64,000 nucleotides of DNA from Tetracladium setigerum. Lineage: Eukaryota; Ascomycota; Leotiomycetes; Helotiales. Below, one piece after another: positions 26,677-37,930 of this stretch. Position 1 is the stretch's first letter. Each line of letters opens with the position of its first letter. The translations under genes were made by a program, and so were the position numbers. The stretch spans positions 3,348,001 through 3,412,000 of the forward strand of contig PZJY01000001.1 in assembly GCA_031472005.1 (NCBI GenBank), written 5' to 3'. The notes beneath the pieces were generated by a model. It was not told the DNA's origin, searched no databases, and was given only the letters and a program-made list of their open reading frames with translations.

Positions 26677-28561
26677 GATTGCGGTGTAGAAGTCTAGATG
26701 GCCGAAGTTAGCAATTTGTGCCTGAGAGGAGATGGGCTCAAGCTGGTTAGTTCCGACTTGCGAAAGTGGTGAAGCGGAGGCGGCAGTCGCAACTCAAGCG
26801 GTCAACAGTCTGTCGAGCCAAATTGTACTTCGTTCCGCTTTGTCAAAACATGCGCCCAAACTCTGACGACTACTACCACGCGCTGACATAGGATGGTCGC
26901 GTCGTAGAGGTAGTAGTCGGTTGCTTTCACTCGCTTGAGTATTTTGATGGCGCGGGCATACCCCTCGTTCGAGGAGGAGGGGCAATCGCATCGACCTGCC
27001 CGACCCTACAAGAGAAAGCAGAGGCGCCAGGCTATTTGTCTTGTAGATGATGCGAATCGATTGTGGGTTGCGCGTATGATCGCATTGATTGCACAGCGAT
27101 GGCAGAGGATCCCTCTGCGCACAAGAGGCTAGAGAGAAATGACGAAACAAGGACACATCAAGGGGATTTCTTACCGGTTGGATTGTGGAAGGGATTTATA
27201 TGTAGTGAAGGACGTCTGAGTAGGCGTACTGATTGTGGAAGTCGTCTGCGACGGTTTTGAAGGAAGATCGGGTGTTGTGGTGGAGTTTGGGAAGTCGAAG
27301 TTGAGGTTGGAAGTCAGAGCGGGATGAAGAAGTTGATCGAAGGGGTCGACCAAAAGGACGCTAAGAAAATCGCTGGGAGGGAGGCGGCCAACTCTGCAGA
27401 TCCGATACGCCGAATATTGTCCAATTCACTTCACCTTGGATATTGACTGTATCTCTTCAGGATAAATTGCACTGCTGAACTAGAAAGAGATCGGACGAAA
27501 GTTTCACTACCTGGTGCTTATTTATTTCATTGTTTGCCTGGTGCAACCTGTTCCATCTAACTACTTTGTTACCCAACTTCCAATGTTATTTATTACATAT
27601 TTGTTGACATGCACCAACCATTTCGCCTCCTTTCTTATTGGAGGAAATAGAGGTTTCTTCAAATCACTTGATGTCAAGATTTTGAAATCCTAAGACTACA
27701 TCCTGCTAGTAGAATCACTATTCGTATTATTGTTCTTGTTAGTCGTGGTCTAGTTGGCAATGGGCAAGGAGGTAATGTAGTTTTTTGAGCTATTCATAAC
27801 ACCAAGATCCTATTACGACTTCGTATTTGGGGCTCAAATCTGGGTCAAACCATAGAAACAGCTCATTGCATGAATTCGGAGTCTCATAACAGAACTTGCT
27901 GACATTCAATTTTGATGGTCGTTTCAAGTACTTCCAGGATGATGAAACTGGTAAATAGCCAACAACAAACAAGCCACTCTGTTCTAAACGAGGACTACTA
28001 TGTTTACAACTATGACCCATTTATCATAACTTTATTTTCATATCTTCACGTTCATGCAATAGCAGATACTCATGGCCTTCACAAAACGGAAGAACGTACT
28101 CACAAAAATCAACACCTAAAGTGCAGACTGGGTGATGACTCCCTCCTCAACTCTCTCTACCAAGCTTATTGCCTCTCAATCCAACTGGCTATGTAAGTGC
28201 AACACAACACCTGCTAATGCTAAGTTTGCAACAATCATTCCACACCTACTCACTCATTCCACCATCATCTCATTGCCCACGAAGAAGACAAAAGCCCCCA
28301 AAACAACGGAAGAAAAAACATAAATGACCTGATCATTCCATACTCATGTGATCTTTCTGCTGCCATGACGATTGCCAAGCCTCATGTGATTAGTCAGCGA
28401 ATGAATGGGATCGAAGCTTGCTTGCCCGATCTGCAGCTCTCATCAACGTCTCCAACCACCAACCATCCTCCCTCACACGCAACCCCTCATCAGAAAGCCA
28501 CTATATAACACACCTGCCCCCCTCCAATTCACTTGCCTCCCCTGCAACTGCAACCACAAAA
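26677..28561. other. Divergent upstream region of the 14-3-3 and INH1 genes
   Basis: A 1.9-kb stretch holding the 5' regions of both genes. No additional gene seen. Short frames (for example 27912-28196) are not convincing. A long leader, possibly with an intron, is likely upstream of the 14-3-3 start but cannot be delimited. Confidence 0.45.
28502..28508 (+). promoter_or_regulatory. TATA box upstream of INH1
   Basis: TATATAA lies 53 bp upstream of the INH1 start codon and is followed by a pyrimidine-rich leader. A canonical TATA sequence at a plausible distance; the transcription start is not known. Confidence 0.45.
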
Positions 28562-29091
28562 ATGTACAGACAATCCCTCATCAAAGCTGTTCGCCCAGCT
28601 CTCCGCCTTCCAGCATCCCGAGCTTTCACTACAACCTCAAGAGCTATGGCCGAGGGTGATACCGGAGCTATCAGAAACTCTGGGTAAGCAAGCACACCAC
28701 CCTCACTTCCTCCTCCCTAGTGAATTCGGTAAAATATATGCCAGAAGCTAATTCAATGGTTGTGTAAACAGAGGCGATGCCTTCACCAAGCGCGAAAAGG
28801 CAAACGAGGACTACACAATCCGCATGCGTGAGAAGGAGAAGTTGTTGGAGTTGAAGAAGAAGCTCGCTGAGCAACAACAACATCTCAAGCAACTCGAGGA
28901 GCACATGTTAGTTGTCCTTCCCCCTTCCGTCCATTTCCGCAGAACATTGAGCCAGCATCACGCCACCCTCTTTCCCCGGCCTCCAGATCCTTTTTACAAC
29001 ACATCACAACAATCAATAGCCGCATCTGATGCTAACGTCTGCAATTAACAGTAACGAGGTTTCACGCAGCCAAGGCGGTGAACAGAAGTAA
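28562..29091 (+). CDS. INH1: Mitochondrial F1-ATPase inhibitor (IF1/INH1 family)
   Basis: Small matrix protein that blocks ATP hydrolysis by F1Fo-ATP synthase when the membrane potential collapses. Exons: 28562-28683, 28772-28906 and 29052-29091; introns are 88 and 145 nt; 98 aa. The first 28 or so residues (MYRQSLIKAVRPALRLPASR...) form a basic, Ser/Arg-rich presequence with no acidic residue. The conserved inhibitory helix follows: RNSGGDAFTKREKANEDYTI, then a Lys/Glu-rich coiled coil (REKEKLLELKKKLAEQQQ). The last 13 codons lie on a short third exon (INEVSRSQGGEQK). Both introns are longer than the window's average. The length fits the family. Confidence 0.92.
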
Positions 29092-29915
29092 GTATATCGT
29101 TTGCATCCTGCGTCAATCCAGCGCTCCTGAATCCCGATGTCTTTGCGTCTTCACCCTCGGTTATTTGGCTTTTTGGCAAAAGAGAAATCAGATCAATTAC
29201 TGAGTGATTCTGTACCCAACAGCTGAGAAACTGTTTCGAACGGGAATGGGATAATGCATCGGGAAAATTGGGAAGATTTGGAATTGAATATGGGAATGCA
29301 AATTGTTTATATGGGAAAGGAGGGGAATGGATGGGATCGTGACATGGAGGCGATGGTCTATTGTGTATTGTGTTTGTTTTGATATTATTTTTGTTGTACG
29401 CAAGAAGCTCTCCCCACACTTTGCGCATTGCACGCAATCAACGCCATTCATGGAATTTTCATCCGAAAGAAATCCTTGTCGTTGACGTGTTGATCGAGAT
29501 TCCTCTTTGGTGATTTTTACTTCTCTCAACGCAGAATCTCTCCGGCACGCTTGTATATCCCACCAATCTACCGCAGCTTTATCAATAATTTTTGGTGCCT
29601 TGGATCTACTTCTCGATGGCATCTTCACGTATTACACAAAATTCTATGCCTCTGCATGCTAGAAATTATTCATATTGTTTTGCACGAATTGATCTATCGC
29701 GACCTTATGGTACCTTCTATTCAGACAAATTTTCCTTCCCCAACCCAACTATCAATGAGGACAAGAAATACAGATTGAAAAGCCCTCCCTTCCTCCCAGA
29801 CCGGAGCTCAAATTGAGTATTTTATCCCAAAGATGCATCCATAAACACGCTTAAACGCCAACGTCATCAACAAAGTCATGTCACCCAGCTCCTCGATATG
29901 GAGAGACGCGTAAGT
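29092..29915. other. Convergent 3' region between INH1 and NSP1
   Basis: No supported gene. A 143-codon minus-strand frame (29628-29197) carries one CxxC pair (CVQCAKCGESFLR) but no recognisable family and no splice partners. I treat this stretch as 3' UTR sequence. Confidence 0.4.
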
Positions 29916-32010
29916 TCATCTCCTGCTCGCAAATGAACGGTAGAAAGAATCCGCAGCATCGTTCTCGACGCCTCCATTTCCGATTGATCCAATGCTTTGG
30001 CTCATCTTCTTTGTCTCGGCTACTTTCTTCTGAAGGAGCTCGGCGTTCTGATCGATCCATTGCAGTTGTGTGAGATGGCTATTCAGAACTCTAACGATGT
30101 GCGCGAGCTGAAATGTTGTTAGCGAGAGAGAGCATGGAAGGAAAGGATATCAAAACTTACAGGATCATCAGCGTTACTGGTCTTGCTCAAAGTCGTGGTG
30201 GCATCATTGATAGCTTCAATCATACTGCTCAAATTCTTGCCCATTTCGTCCAATCGCTCGGTCAGCTTTTCGGCAAGCTTGTAGGTCTTCTCTCGCTCTT
30301 GATCTGGACCTTGCAATGTCTCGCCTGGTCCAACTTGGCGTGTAAACATATCGTCGACCTCTGCTTCATATCGGTCCAACCAAGCCGTCAACTCCTCTTG
30401 TTGACCTTCTACATTTGACAGTTGCTTCTCAATCTCCGAATTGTGCTTCTCTGACTCGAGAGTGCTTAAATAGAGGGCCTGAATTTTCTCTCCGTTCTCA
30501 ACTAGCAGCCTATCCCAAGTAGCCACTTTCACAGCTTGATCTTGGAATTCCTTCTGATACTTGGAGAGATCGGAAGCCCATCGGGTGATGATTTCATCCA
30601 TGGTCTTGTTCTTTAGTCGAGCAATCTGTGGATCTGGTCCTGATGTCGAGGTTCCGACAGTGGCAGCTGTGGTTGGGGCAGCAGGAGCTGCAACTCCACT
30701 TGTGGTAGCAGTGGGAGTAGTAGAGGAGCCGCTAGAAGCCGGTGCAGCTCCAAAGAGGCCTGATGTAGGGGCAGCAGTGGTAGAAGATGATGCAGGGGCG
30801 CTTGAACTTGTTGTAGTATTTCCCCCGCCAAATAAACCCCCGAGAGAAGGAGCAGCTGATGGTGTTGACGCACTTGGAGCAGTAGTTGTGTTATTTGCTG
30901 CACCGAACAAAGCACCGGGTGCTGAAGCAGACGACTTTGCTGGACCTGAGCCGAAGAGACCAGAGGGTGTAGGGGTGCTAGAAGCGGCGGGAACAGCAGG
31001 CTTGCTCGAGCCTAAGCTAAATGGGCTTGGAGCAGGGGCATTTGCAGGAGCAGCTCCGAGTGGATTTGCCGTCGAGGTTGGAGGAGCAGCACTTGTAGGG
31101 GGTGCTGAGCCAAAAAGACCACCTTGTGGAGGGGCGGCAGAAGATGCGGTTGCAGAGGGAGCTGAGCCAAATAAGCCGCCTGCTGGTGGAGCAGAGGTAG
31201 TTGTAGTTGTAGCCGCTGGTTTTGCGCCGAATAAGCTGGTTGTTGGAGTAGAAGAGCCAGTACTTGCTGATGGAGCTGCACCAAACAAACTGCTCGATGG
31301 AGGTGCACTCGCTGCTGGAGTCCCGCCGAACAAACCACCTGCTGAAGAAGAAGCAGCAGTGGTTTGAGCAGGCTTTTGGCCAAACAAACCGCCAGTTGAA
31401 GCTGCAGGTGTTGATGAGGGTGCTGCCGCCGAACTGCTGGCAGTTCCAAAGCTAAAGCTCGTTCCAGCCTGTGGTGCACTTGCAGGTTGAGATCCAAACA
31501 ATCCTCCAGCCGATGGTTTGGCACCCCCAAACAAGCCTCCAGCGGTCTTCGTTGCGTCGGTAGGAGGGGGCCAGCGGGTGTTGTAGAGTTTGCGAAGCTG
31601 AATTTAGCAGATGGAGCAGGAGTTGTCGAGCCAAATGGCGCCGACGTTGAAGCAGTGCTGCCAAATGTGCTTGCTCCAGCAGCAGGTTTGCTCATGCCGG
31701 AAAACAAGCCTCCGGCACTCGATGAGGACCCGAGAGGATTTGTAGGAGCAGCGCCAGTTTGGAAGCTAAAAGATGGTGTTGAGGTCCCGCTGGGCGCGGC
31801 GGTTGTCTTTGATAGATTCCCAAACAGTCCACCGGATGTAGACTGACCTCCTCCTCCGCCGAATAATCCACCACTGCCTGTGCTAGCATTTGCTGTAGTA
31901 TTGAAGCCTCCAAAGCTCAAAGCACCAGAGGTTTGAGCAGGCTGTGAGGTACTTGTATCCTTGCTGGCCCCGCCAAAGCCGCCAAACGGGTTGCCCGAAG
32001 GGGTTGACAT
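29916..32010 (-). CDS. NSP1: FG-repeat nucleoporin NSP1 (Nup62 family)
   Basis: Central-channel nucleoporin: FG repeats fill the pore and bind karyopherins, and the C-terminal coiled coil anchors it in the Nup62-Nup58-Nup54 and Nup82 complexes. Exons: 32010-30161 and 30107-29916, separated by a 53-nt intron (branch GCTAAC). The N-terminal 400 or so residues contain many GGLFG, SLFG and SFSFG repeats in Ser/Thr/Ala/Pro linkers. The coiled-coil domain starts near residue 465 (DPQIARLKNKTMDEIITRW) and runs to the end (DSFYRSFASRR). Exon 1 is 1850 nt and breaks frame at a C5 run (plus 31566-31570); one more C gives 1851 nt and a 680-aa protein with continuous FG repeats. This looks like an assembly deletion. 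The gene is divergent from the Laa2-like gene across 511 bp. Confidence 0.93.
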
Positions 32011-32521
32011 GGTTGTGGTGTTGGATGTGTAAAGTCGGAGAGAGGTAGATTGGTGGTTGGAGGTTGGGAGTTAGAGGTCAGAGATGTTGGTAGAGCTCTG
32101 CAAACGCAGATGCGAAGAGGTTTTGTCGAAAGGGGGAGTGTATCGGCAGTTTACTTGCTCGCAGAAGGTTCAACGAGAGTGTTCTCAGTTCCTGCAAATG
32201 GGGATGGCAAGAATTGAATAGGTTGTCGGTTCCAGCGCGTGAATTGAAGGGAAGGATCGCGATCTTTTTGTTCGCGACGCTGCTTGCCTTGAAGCTGCGG
32301 TTAAAAAAAGCATGACCTGGGCGAGGGCGCCAAGCCTCTTTGCGAATTGCCCTTCCGCTGACACGGACCAAGTGAGCGACAAGCGTATAATGGGCGAGAG
32401 ATCTAGACTACTGTGGTCAACCCAGGAAAGGAGAAGGTAGATCACATCTTTGGCTTCTGGCATCTGGTTTCTTCTCGCGATCAGTTTCATATTTTCAGAG
32501 AGATTCTTTCATACCCTCGCC
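32011..32521. promoter_or_regulatory. Bidirectional promoter region, NSP1 / Laa2-like
   Basis: 511 bp between two divergent start codons. GA-rich near the NSP1 start and CT-rich near the other. No TATA box stands out and no gene is present. Shared promoter function is inferred. Confidence 0.45.
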
Positions 32522-34383
32522 ATGGCTCATGAGGACCATCCCACTCTGGATATTCCAGCCAGGAAGAGCATCGATGATCCAGGAGCTCACGATCTAGGTA
32601 AACGCTTGCAGTCCCCCACATCCCACAACCTCGACCATTTTGCTAATTACTATGCTATAAATACAGAGTCAGACTCAGACGACCACTTCTCTGATGCCCA
32701 CTCCGGCCGTAGTGGAAATGCCTCGCCCATTCCCATCACTCGTGTCGACAAGGTTGACGATGAACCAAGTTATGGAGAAGTCCCTGGAACCGAGGCATAC
32801 CAAAAGAGAGAGCAAGATGCCGAGCCTGATATAATAGCTGTCATGTCACCAAGGAAATTGGAAAACAGCAGCCCTTCGACTCCTGGAGGCCAGCCTATCC
32901 CAATCACCATTGTTGAGAAGGTGGACGAGACTCCCAGCTATGGAGAAGTGCCAGGAACGGCCGCCCACAAGCAGCATGCGGCCGACGCTGTTCCCGATCT
33001 TGTATTGAGGTCAGGCTCACGCAGTCGCTCAAACAGTACTCGATCAAGAGCCAACAGCACTCCTGGAGATCTTCCCATCCCTATCACCAGAGTCGAGAGA
33101 GTGGATTCTGCGCCTCGCCATGGAGAAGTCCCTGGCACCGAAGCCTACGAGCTGAGGAAAGGGATGCCAAACCTGATGAGGAAGCAGAGGTGGAAGATGT
33201 TCCAGGTAGGCAAATTTCAGAATCTCTTACTTCAGAGCCATTGACCGGATCAGGGTCGCCAACTTTGCCTGAACCTAGGTCCCCATCCATAAGCGACGCG
33301 AGGCGAGAATCGTCGGTGGAGGCGGCAAATACAGGAACAGAAGCAGCAGTACCCGCAGTAGCAGCGTTTGATGATTACAATGAGGAGGAAGATGGATCAG
33401 AAGACGGATTTGGCGATGATTTTGATGATTTTGAGGAGGGAGAGGAAGATGCCGAGTTTGGAGATTTTGATGATGGTTTCCAAGAGGCAGAGACAGTTGT
33501 CTCTCCTCCACCACAGTCCATACCAGTTACACCAGCGTTTGTAAGTAGCAATCTACAAAAATTACACCATATTTTCTCTCTCCCGTCTCCCCTCTCCCAC
33601 AGTGTAAAACTCCAAGCTCTCCCAACTAACAACCACACCAGCCCGTCCTCAACTTCTCCAACCTAACCTCACCCTCCCAAATACAAGCTGCCACCGACCC
33701 CTACATCGCCGCCCTCTTCCCCCCCGAAACAATCGAAAGCTCCATTCTCCCCACGCCCTCCCCTCTCAAAACCCCATCTTCCTCACCCCCCGCAGCGCCT
33801 CCCTCTGGACGCAACTGGTCGCTCCACCCCCCCTCCAACCCCCCAACTGGATCCGCTCACGCATCCGCCGACTCTTCCTCGTCTCTCTCGGCGTCCCCGT
33901 CGACCTCGACGAAATTCTCCCTGCATCCAAGCAAAAGAAGCTCATCCTCCCCTCCATCCACCTCCACCCCTCCAACTCGGCCAACCCCAACAACCCCAAC
34001 AACAACTCATCCAACTCCCCCCGCAACTCCACCGACTCCAGGTCCATCACCCGTCTCAAGGCCGGCTCAACCACTTCCCTCGATTCCTCAGGTAATCCGC
34101 GACCCTCGCGCTCTGACTCCCGCCGTCGTAAAGGTCCACCGCCAGCACCGAATTTGGATCTCGTGTGGGCGAGACAGGTGTGCAGTATCACGCCTGAGGC
34201 GATGAATGGGCTCACGATGGATGAGTTGCGGGAGCATGTGGCGACTTTGGAGGGATGGTGGGCACCGCGAACGAGGTGCTGGAGTATTGGACTAAGAAGA
34301 CGGATGAGATGTTGGGCGATAGAGAGGCTTTTGAGGGCGTCATCGAGAATTTGGTGAAGCATGCGAGGAAGACGCGGAAGTAA
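32522..34383 (+). CDS. Laa2-like AP-1/clathrin accessory protein (DUF5102-type)
   Basis: Likely partner of AP-1/Laa1 in clathrin trafficking at the trans-Golgi or endosome. Exons: 32522-32597, 32667-33540 and 33642-34383. The N-terminal half has three copies of a PIPITxVxxVDxxPxxGEVPGT repeat. An acidic-aromatic segment (FGDDFDDFEEG, EFGDFDDGF) contains FGDF, matching the gamma-adaptin-ear motif. The C-terminal half carries SNLTSPSQIQAATDPYIAALF and SASLWTQLVAPPPLQPPNW. Exons sum to 1692 nt, but the frame breaks three times, near 33149-33163, 33768-33775 and 34252-34254. Each needs one added base, and 1695 nt gives 564 aa ending KHARKTRK. The first intron (69 nt) is in frame but has a good donor, branch and acceptor. 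The family assignment rests on the motif layout. Confidence 0.65.
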
Positions 34384-35482
34384 TTGCGGGAGTTCTTTTG
34401 TGTGTGTGTTTTGCGAATGGAGGTGTGTATAGTATGGTATAGTAGAGGGGAGTGGAGTAGAGAGTGAGTGAAGGAGGGGGTGGCAGTTGGTAATGTTGGC
34501 TTGAAATAGACATATTCAAATCTACCGATGACTTACCAAGATAGTCAAATCACAATTCTATGCAAAAGTAGTTCAGCATATATATCAGAGAAAGAACAAA
34601 AACAGATTAATCCTTTTCGCATGATCGAGGCGAAGAATAGCGGGAAGATCCAGTCCTGGTGATGTACTCAAACAAGCGAGCTACCGTCCCATGTCAAAAC
34701 AACAAAGTCTCGTCTAGTAGTAGTCTAAAATAATAGCGTGATGTCAATAACAAGAAAAACACAGCACCGATGGTTAATTGAACTGGTATAATGATTGATG
34801 ATAGTGCTTCAATTGCTATATATCTACTACACGTACATATAAATATATATATGTATGAGTTAACATACACACACCATTTGCCTCCATCATACATCAACCA
34901 CACTTTGACTTTCAGCTCACTCGCACCCCTTCTTTTTCTTCGTCGATGTGGCTTTGCTCTCCTCCACACTGCACTCCACAACACATTTGTTGATGGTGCA
35001 ACAACAAGGCAGACATTGGTATATTACACAAAAAAATAGAAAAAGCGAAAAGCAAAAGCGAGGTCATAAACGCCATTCGATGATATGCATCCTTCCATCC
35101 ACCGCAAGGAACGATAAGAGACGAGAGGGAAAAAAAAGTGTGATCCCCATCCCAAAGGGAGATCTTGCATGTAAGTCGAGTCGAGGTTGAGGCGAGCTAT
35201 CGAAGCTCTCGTTGTGGTCTCGCGGTAATTGTTGGCAGCAGAGGCGGTGTTGTGTGTGTTTTGTCTATCGTAACCCAGTATTCCAAGGACATGTGTGTAT
35301 GCAATGCAATTAAAGATCGTAACGCCATGGGCAAAAAAATATCGCTAATGGCTCAAAAAAGATGCAAAAAGTAAAGAATAGAAAAATGGGATATATGTGT
35401 GGTGTATCGAAGCAAAAATAAGCAGAACAGGCGGTGATTATATTGGTTGTTGATGGCCGGATTGGAGGGGAGAAAAGGGTTC
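34384..35482. other. Convergent 3' region
   Basis: 1.1 kb between the stops of the Laa2-like and Kelch-type genes. AT-rich, with a short TA-rich run near 34830-34855. Only short frames; probably 3' UTRs. Confidence 0.5.
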
Positions 35483-37930
35483 TCATAGTCTCCTTTGGTC
35501 GCCGAGATTAAGCCAGCTCATATCGACTGACGGTTGGCCTTGGTGGTTAGGTGGTTGGGTGGATTGAGGTGGGCGTGGGAGTTGGGTTTCTCTCATCGGC
35601 GGTAAGGGGTAGTTGGAATCTGAGAAAACATTGCTTGATTGTCTGGTGGTGCTGAACTCATCATAGATGCTTTCGGGAACACCAGAGGAGAATGCGTCAT
35701 CTCTTCGGCCATCGAAGGAGGAGAGAGTGCTGACCGATCCGGGTCTTAAGACCTGTGCGGTGCTTGCTCTCGTGAATGTGAATTGCCCATTGCTGTGGAC
35801 AGTGGGTGAGCCTGAAGCCACACTCTGCACTGCAGGTCGCTCCACAAACCTTAGAGGCGGTACCATTGCTGACGCCTGTGTGACTTGACTTGGGCCAGAA
35901 TAGCGAGACGTTGAGCTCCTATCCGAGCGTTCATCATCTGCAATGGTTGCACGCTTTCCGAATCCCAGGATGTTGAGAGCTGAACCACCGGACCAATATC
36001 GATTCCAGCCAGAGCTTCTCCGAATGCTTGGTCGCCCTGTCCTGCCGGGTGCTCGAGGTTTGGGTGAGACTCTTTCGCCAATCACTGGTAGTTTCTCTTC
36101 TGCTACTGGTATGGTGAAGGACCGGAATGCTTCGTCATTCTCTTGGATTGGTGTTGGCTTGCTAATGGCGGCCTTGTAGTCCTTGTTAAATTGACTGCTT
36201 GAGTCACTGGCCTGACTGTCGTTTCCTCGTTTGTGCCCACGGCCAAGAAGAATGGCCATAGATGAAAAGCTGCCTGCTGATCCTTGTGCACCATGGCGCA
36301 GTTGTCTCGTGGAGCTCATTCGAGGCAGCCCTCTGTCCACAAAGTCCATCTTCTCATCCGAGAGTCCGCTTGCACGTCGTTGGTGTCCGAGGTCGAAGAA
36401 TGTTGTTCGCTTCTTCTTCCATCTTAGGAAGAATAGAAGTGCGATCAATATGAGCGCGATGCCGAGTACAGAACCGAGCACAGCACCCAAAATCTTGACA
36501 GGGAAGGGAGTTCCGGCTTTGCTTGCCTGAGGGGCTTCAGCAGTAGGTGATGCAGTTGCCACCGCTGTAGGGACTAACTCCGATGGTGATTCTGTCGGGG
36601 CAGGCCCAAGTCCTGGTAGTGAGGCCTGTTGGACGGAGAATATTTGCGTCGAGTTCACCCAACAGTTTGAACGAGCTTTGAAGATGCAAAGCACATCGCT
36701 ATAGATTGTTAGAAGTGTTTTGGGTAGAGGGGCAAGAAGGGTTGAGCGCATTAGGATTTCTCTTACTCTTGATTTCCTCCTGTAATTACTGTCAACCCAC
36801 TTTGATCTCTTGCGAGCGCATAACTTGTCCTTGTCGAAGCCGGCGCTAGGGTGTCATTGTACTCTGGCCAGTTGGCAATAGTCAGATTTCCCCTCCGTTC
36901 TAAATCTCGGTCCTCGAGATCTCTCGTCGATGTCTTCTTCGAAGCATGGACACTGGCTGCAGTAATTGGGGCTGCATTCTTCACGGGGTTTCCATCACCA
37001 TCAATAATGATAGTCCGGTTGACGGAATTGGGCCTGACGCTCATATCGAAAGTATAAAGGGTTTTGCTTCCATCATTGCCGTTTTGGGTGATGGCTTGAA
37101 TACGCCTGCCATATGTTAGTTGGGAGCAAGCAAGGATTGCTATCTTACTTACGTGCAGTTGTAAAAGGGCACTGCCAGTGTAGCGTTGGTATCCTCCCAT
37201 GAGTTTGACGGGCTGAATTCCATCACTTTCGTGTTTGTTTCGCTTCCACCGACATAGAGGGCCTTGCTCTGAGTCCAGGGTATAATGACCGGTCCAATTG
37301 CGGGTGGAGCTTCTGCTTCGTATGCAGTTATGTCAAATGGCGCTGTTGCCTTTATGGTGAAGGTTTGCGAAGATGCCTGCCGTGTTCCATCCTACAAGAG
37401 AAATCAGCAAATATCCTGTTACGTTTAACGCTATCAATCCAGGGTGCGATATTCTCTTCCGCCAGAAAAACATCCAACACTCCGAGCCCGTCCCATCTCC
37501 ATACGGCTTCCATCCTCGAAATGTAAACAAACACTTTTGCACATACCTGGGTTCCGGCATACATCAGAATGGAGTCTGATTTATTAAGATATGCAGCACC
37601 ATGCCACAATCGATCCCGCGCAATAGCATCCATCGTTTTAATGGTTTCCCATGTTTGATCCATGAATGAATATCTTTGTAGACCCTGATAATCGGTCTCT
37701 GTCGACTGACCCCCTACGATCCAAAGCGCAGAGGCATCGCTATTATTAACTGGTGTTGTCTTTACACACACCGCTCCACTCGTACTGACTCCCATCGATA
37801 ATGTCTTCCATGTTGCGCCCTCGGTCAATTCCAGTGACTGAAAGGCCGTCGGCGAGTAGGTAAAGAGTGTGTTGTTAAAGATGGTCGAGCATACATTTTC
37901 CAGAGGAAACTCGGGCGTAGGGACGGGCAT
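35483..37930 (-). CDS. Kelch/galactose-oxidase-like single-pass membrane protein
   Basis: Predicted beta-propeller ectodomain, one membrane span and a long cytosolic tail, as in a fungal family of unknown function that may act at the cell surface. Exons: 37930-37547, 37391-37153, 37105-36767 and 36698-35483; introns are 155, 47 and 68 nt; 725 aa in a clean frame. Propeller-type blades include SALWIVGGQS, SKALYVGGSE and SGLTVITGGNQ, with N-glycosylation sites and Cys residues. The membrane span is near residues 389-411 (ILGAVLGSVLGIALILIALL) and is followed by RWKKKR. The tail is Ser/Pro-rich with many basic phosphorylation-like sites. The N-terminus MPVPTPEFPLENVC lacks a signal peptide, and an in-frame TGA lies upstream, so a missed 5' exon is possible. 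Confidence 0.75.

Noticed and set aside
32598..32666. Reading the Laa2-like gene through its first intron (in frame)
   Set aside because: The segment has a good donor, a TGCTAAT branch and a TACAG acceptor, and splicing joins DL to ESDSDDHF smoothly; retention remains possible.
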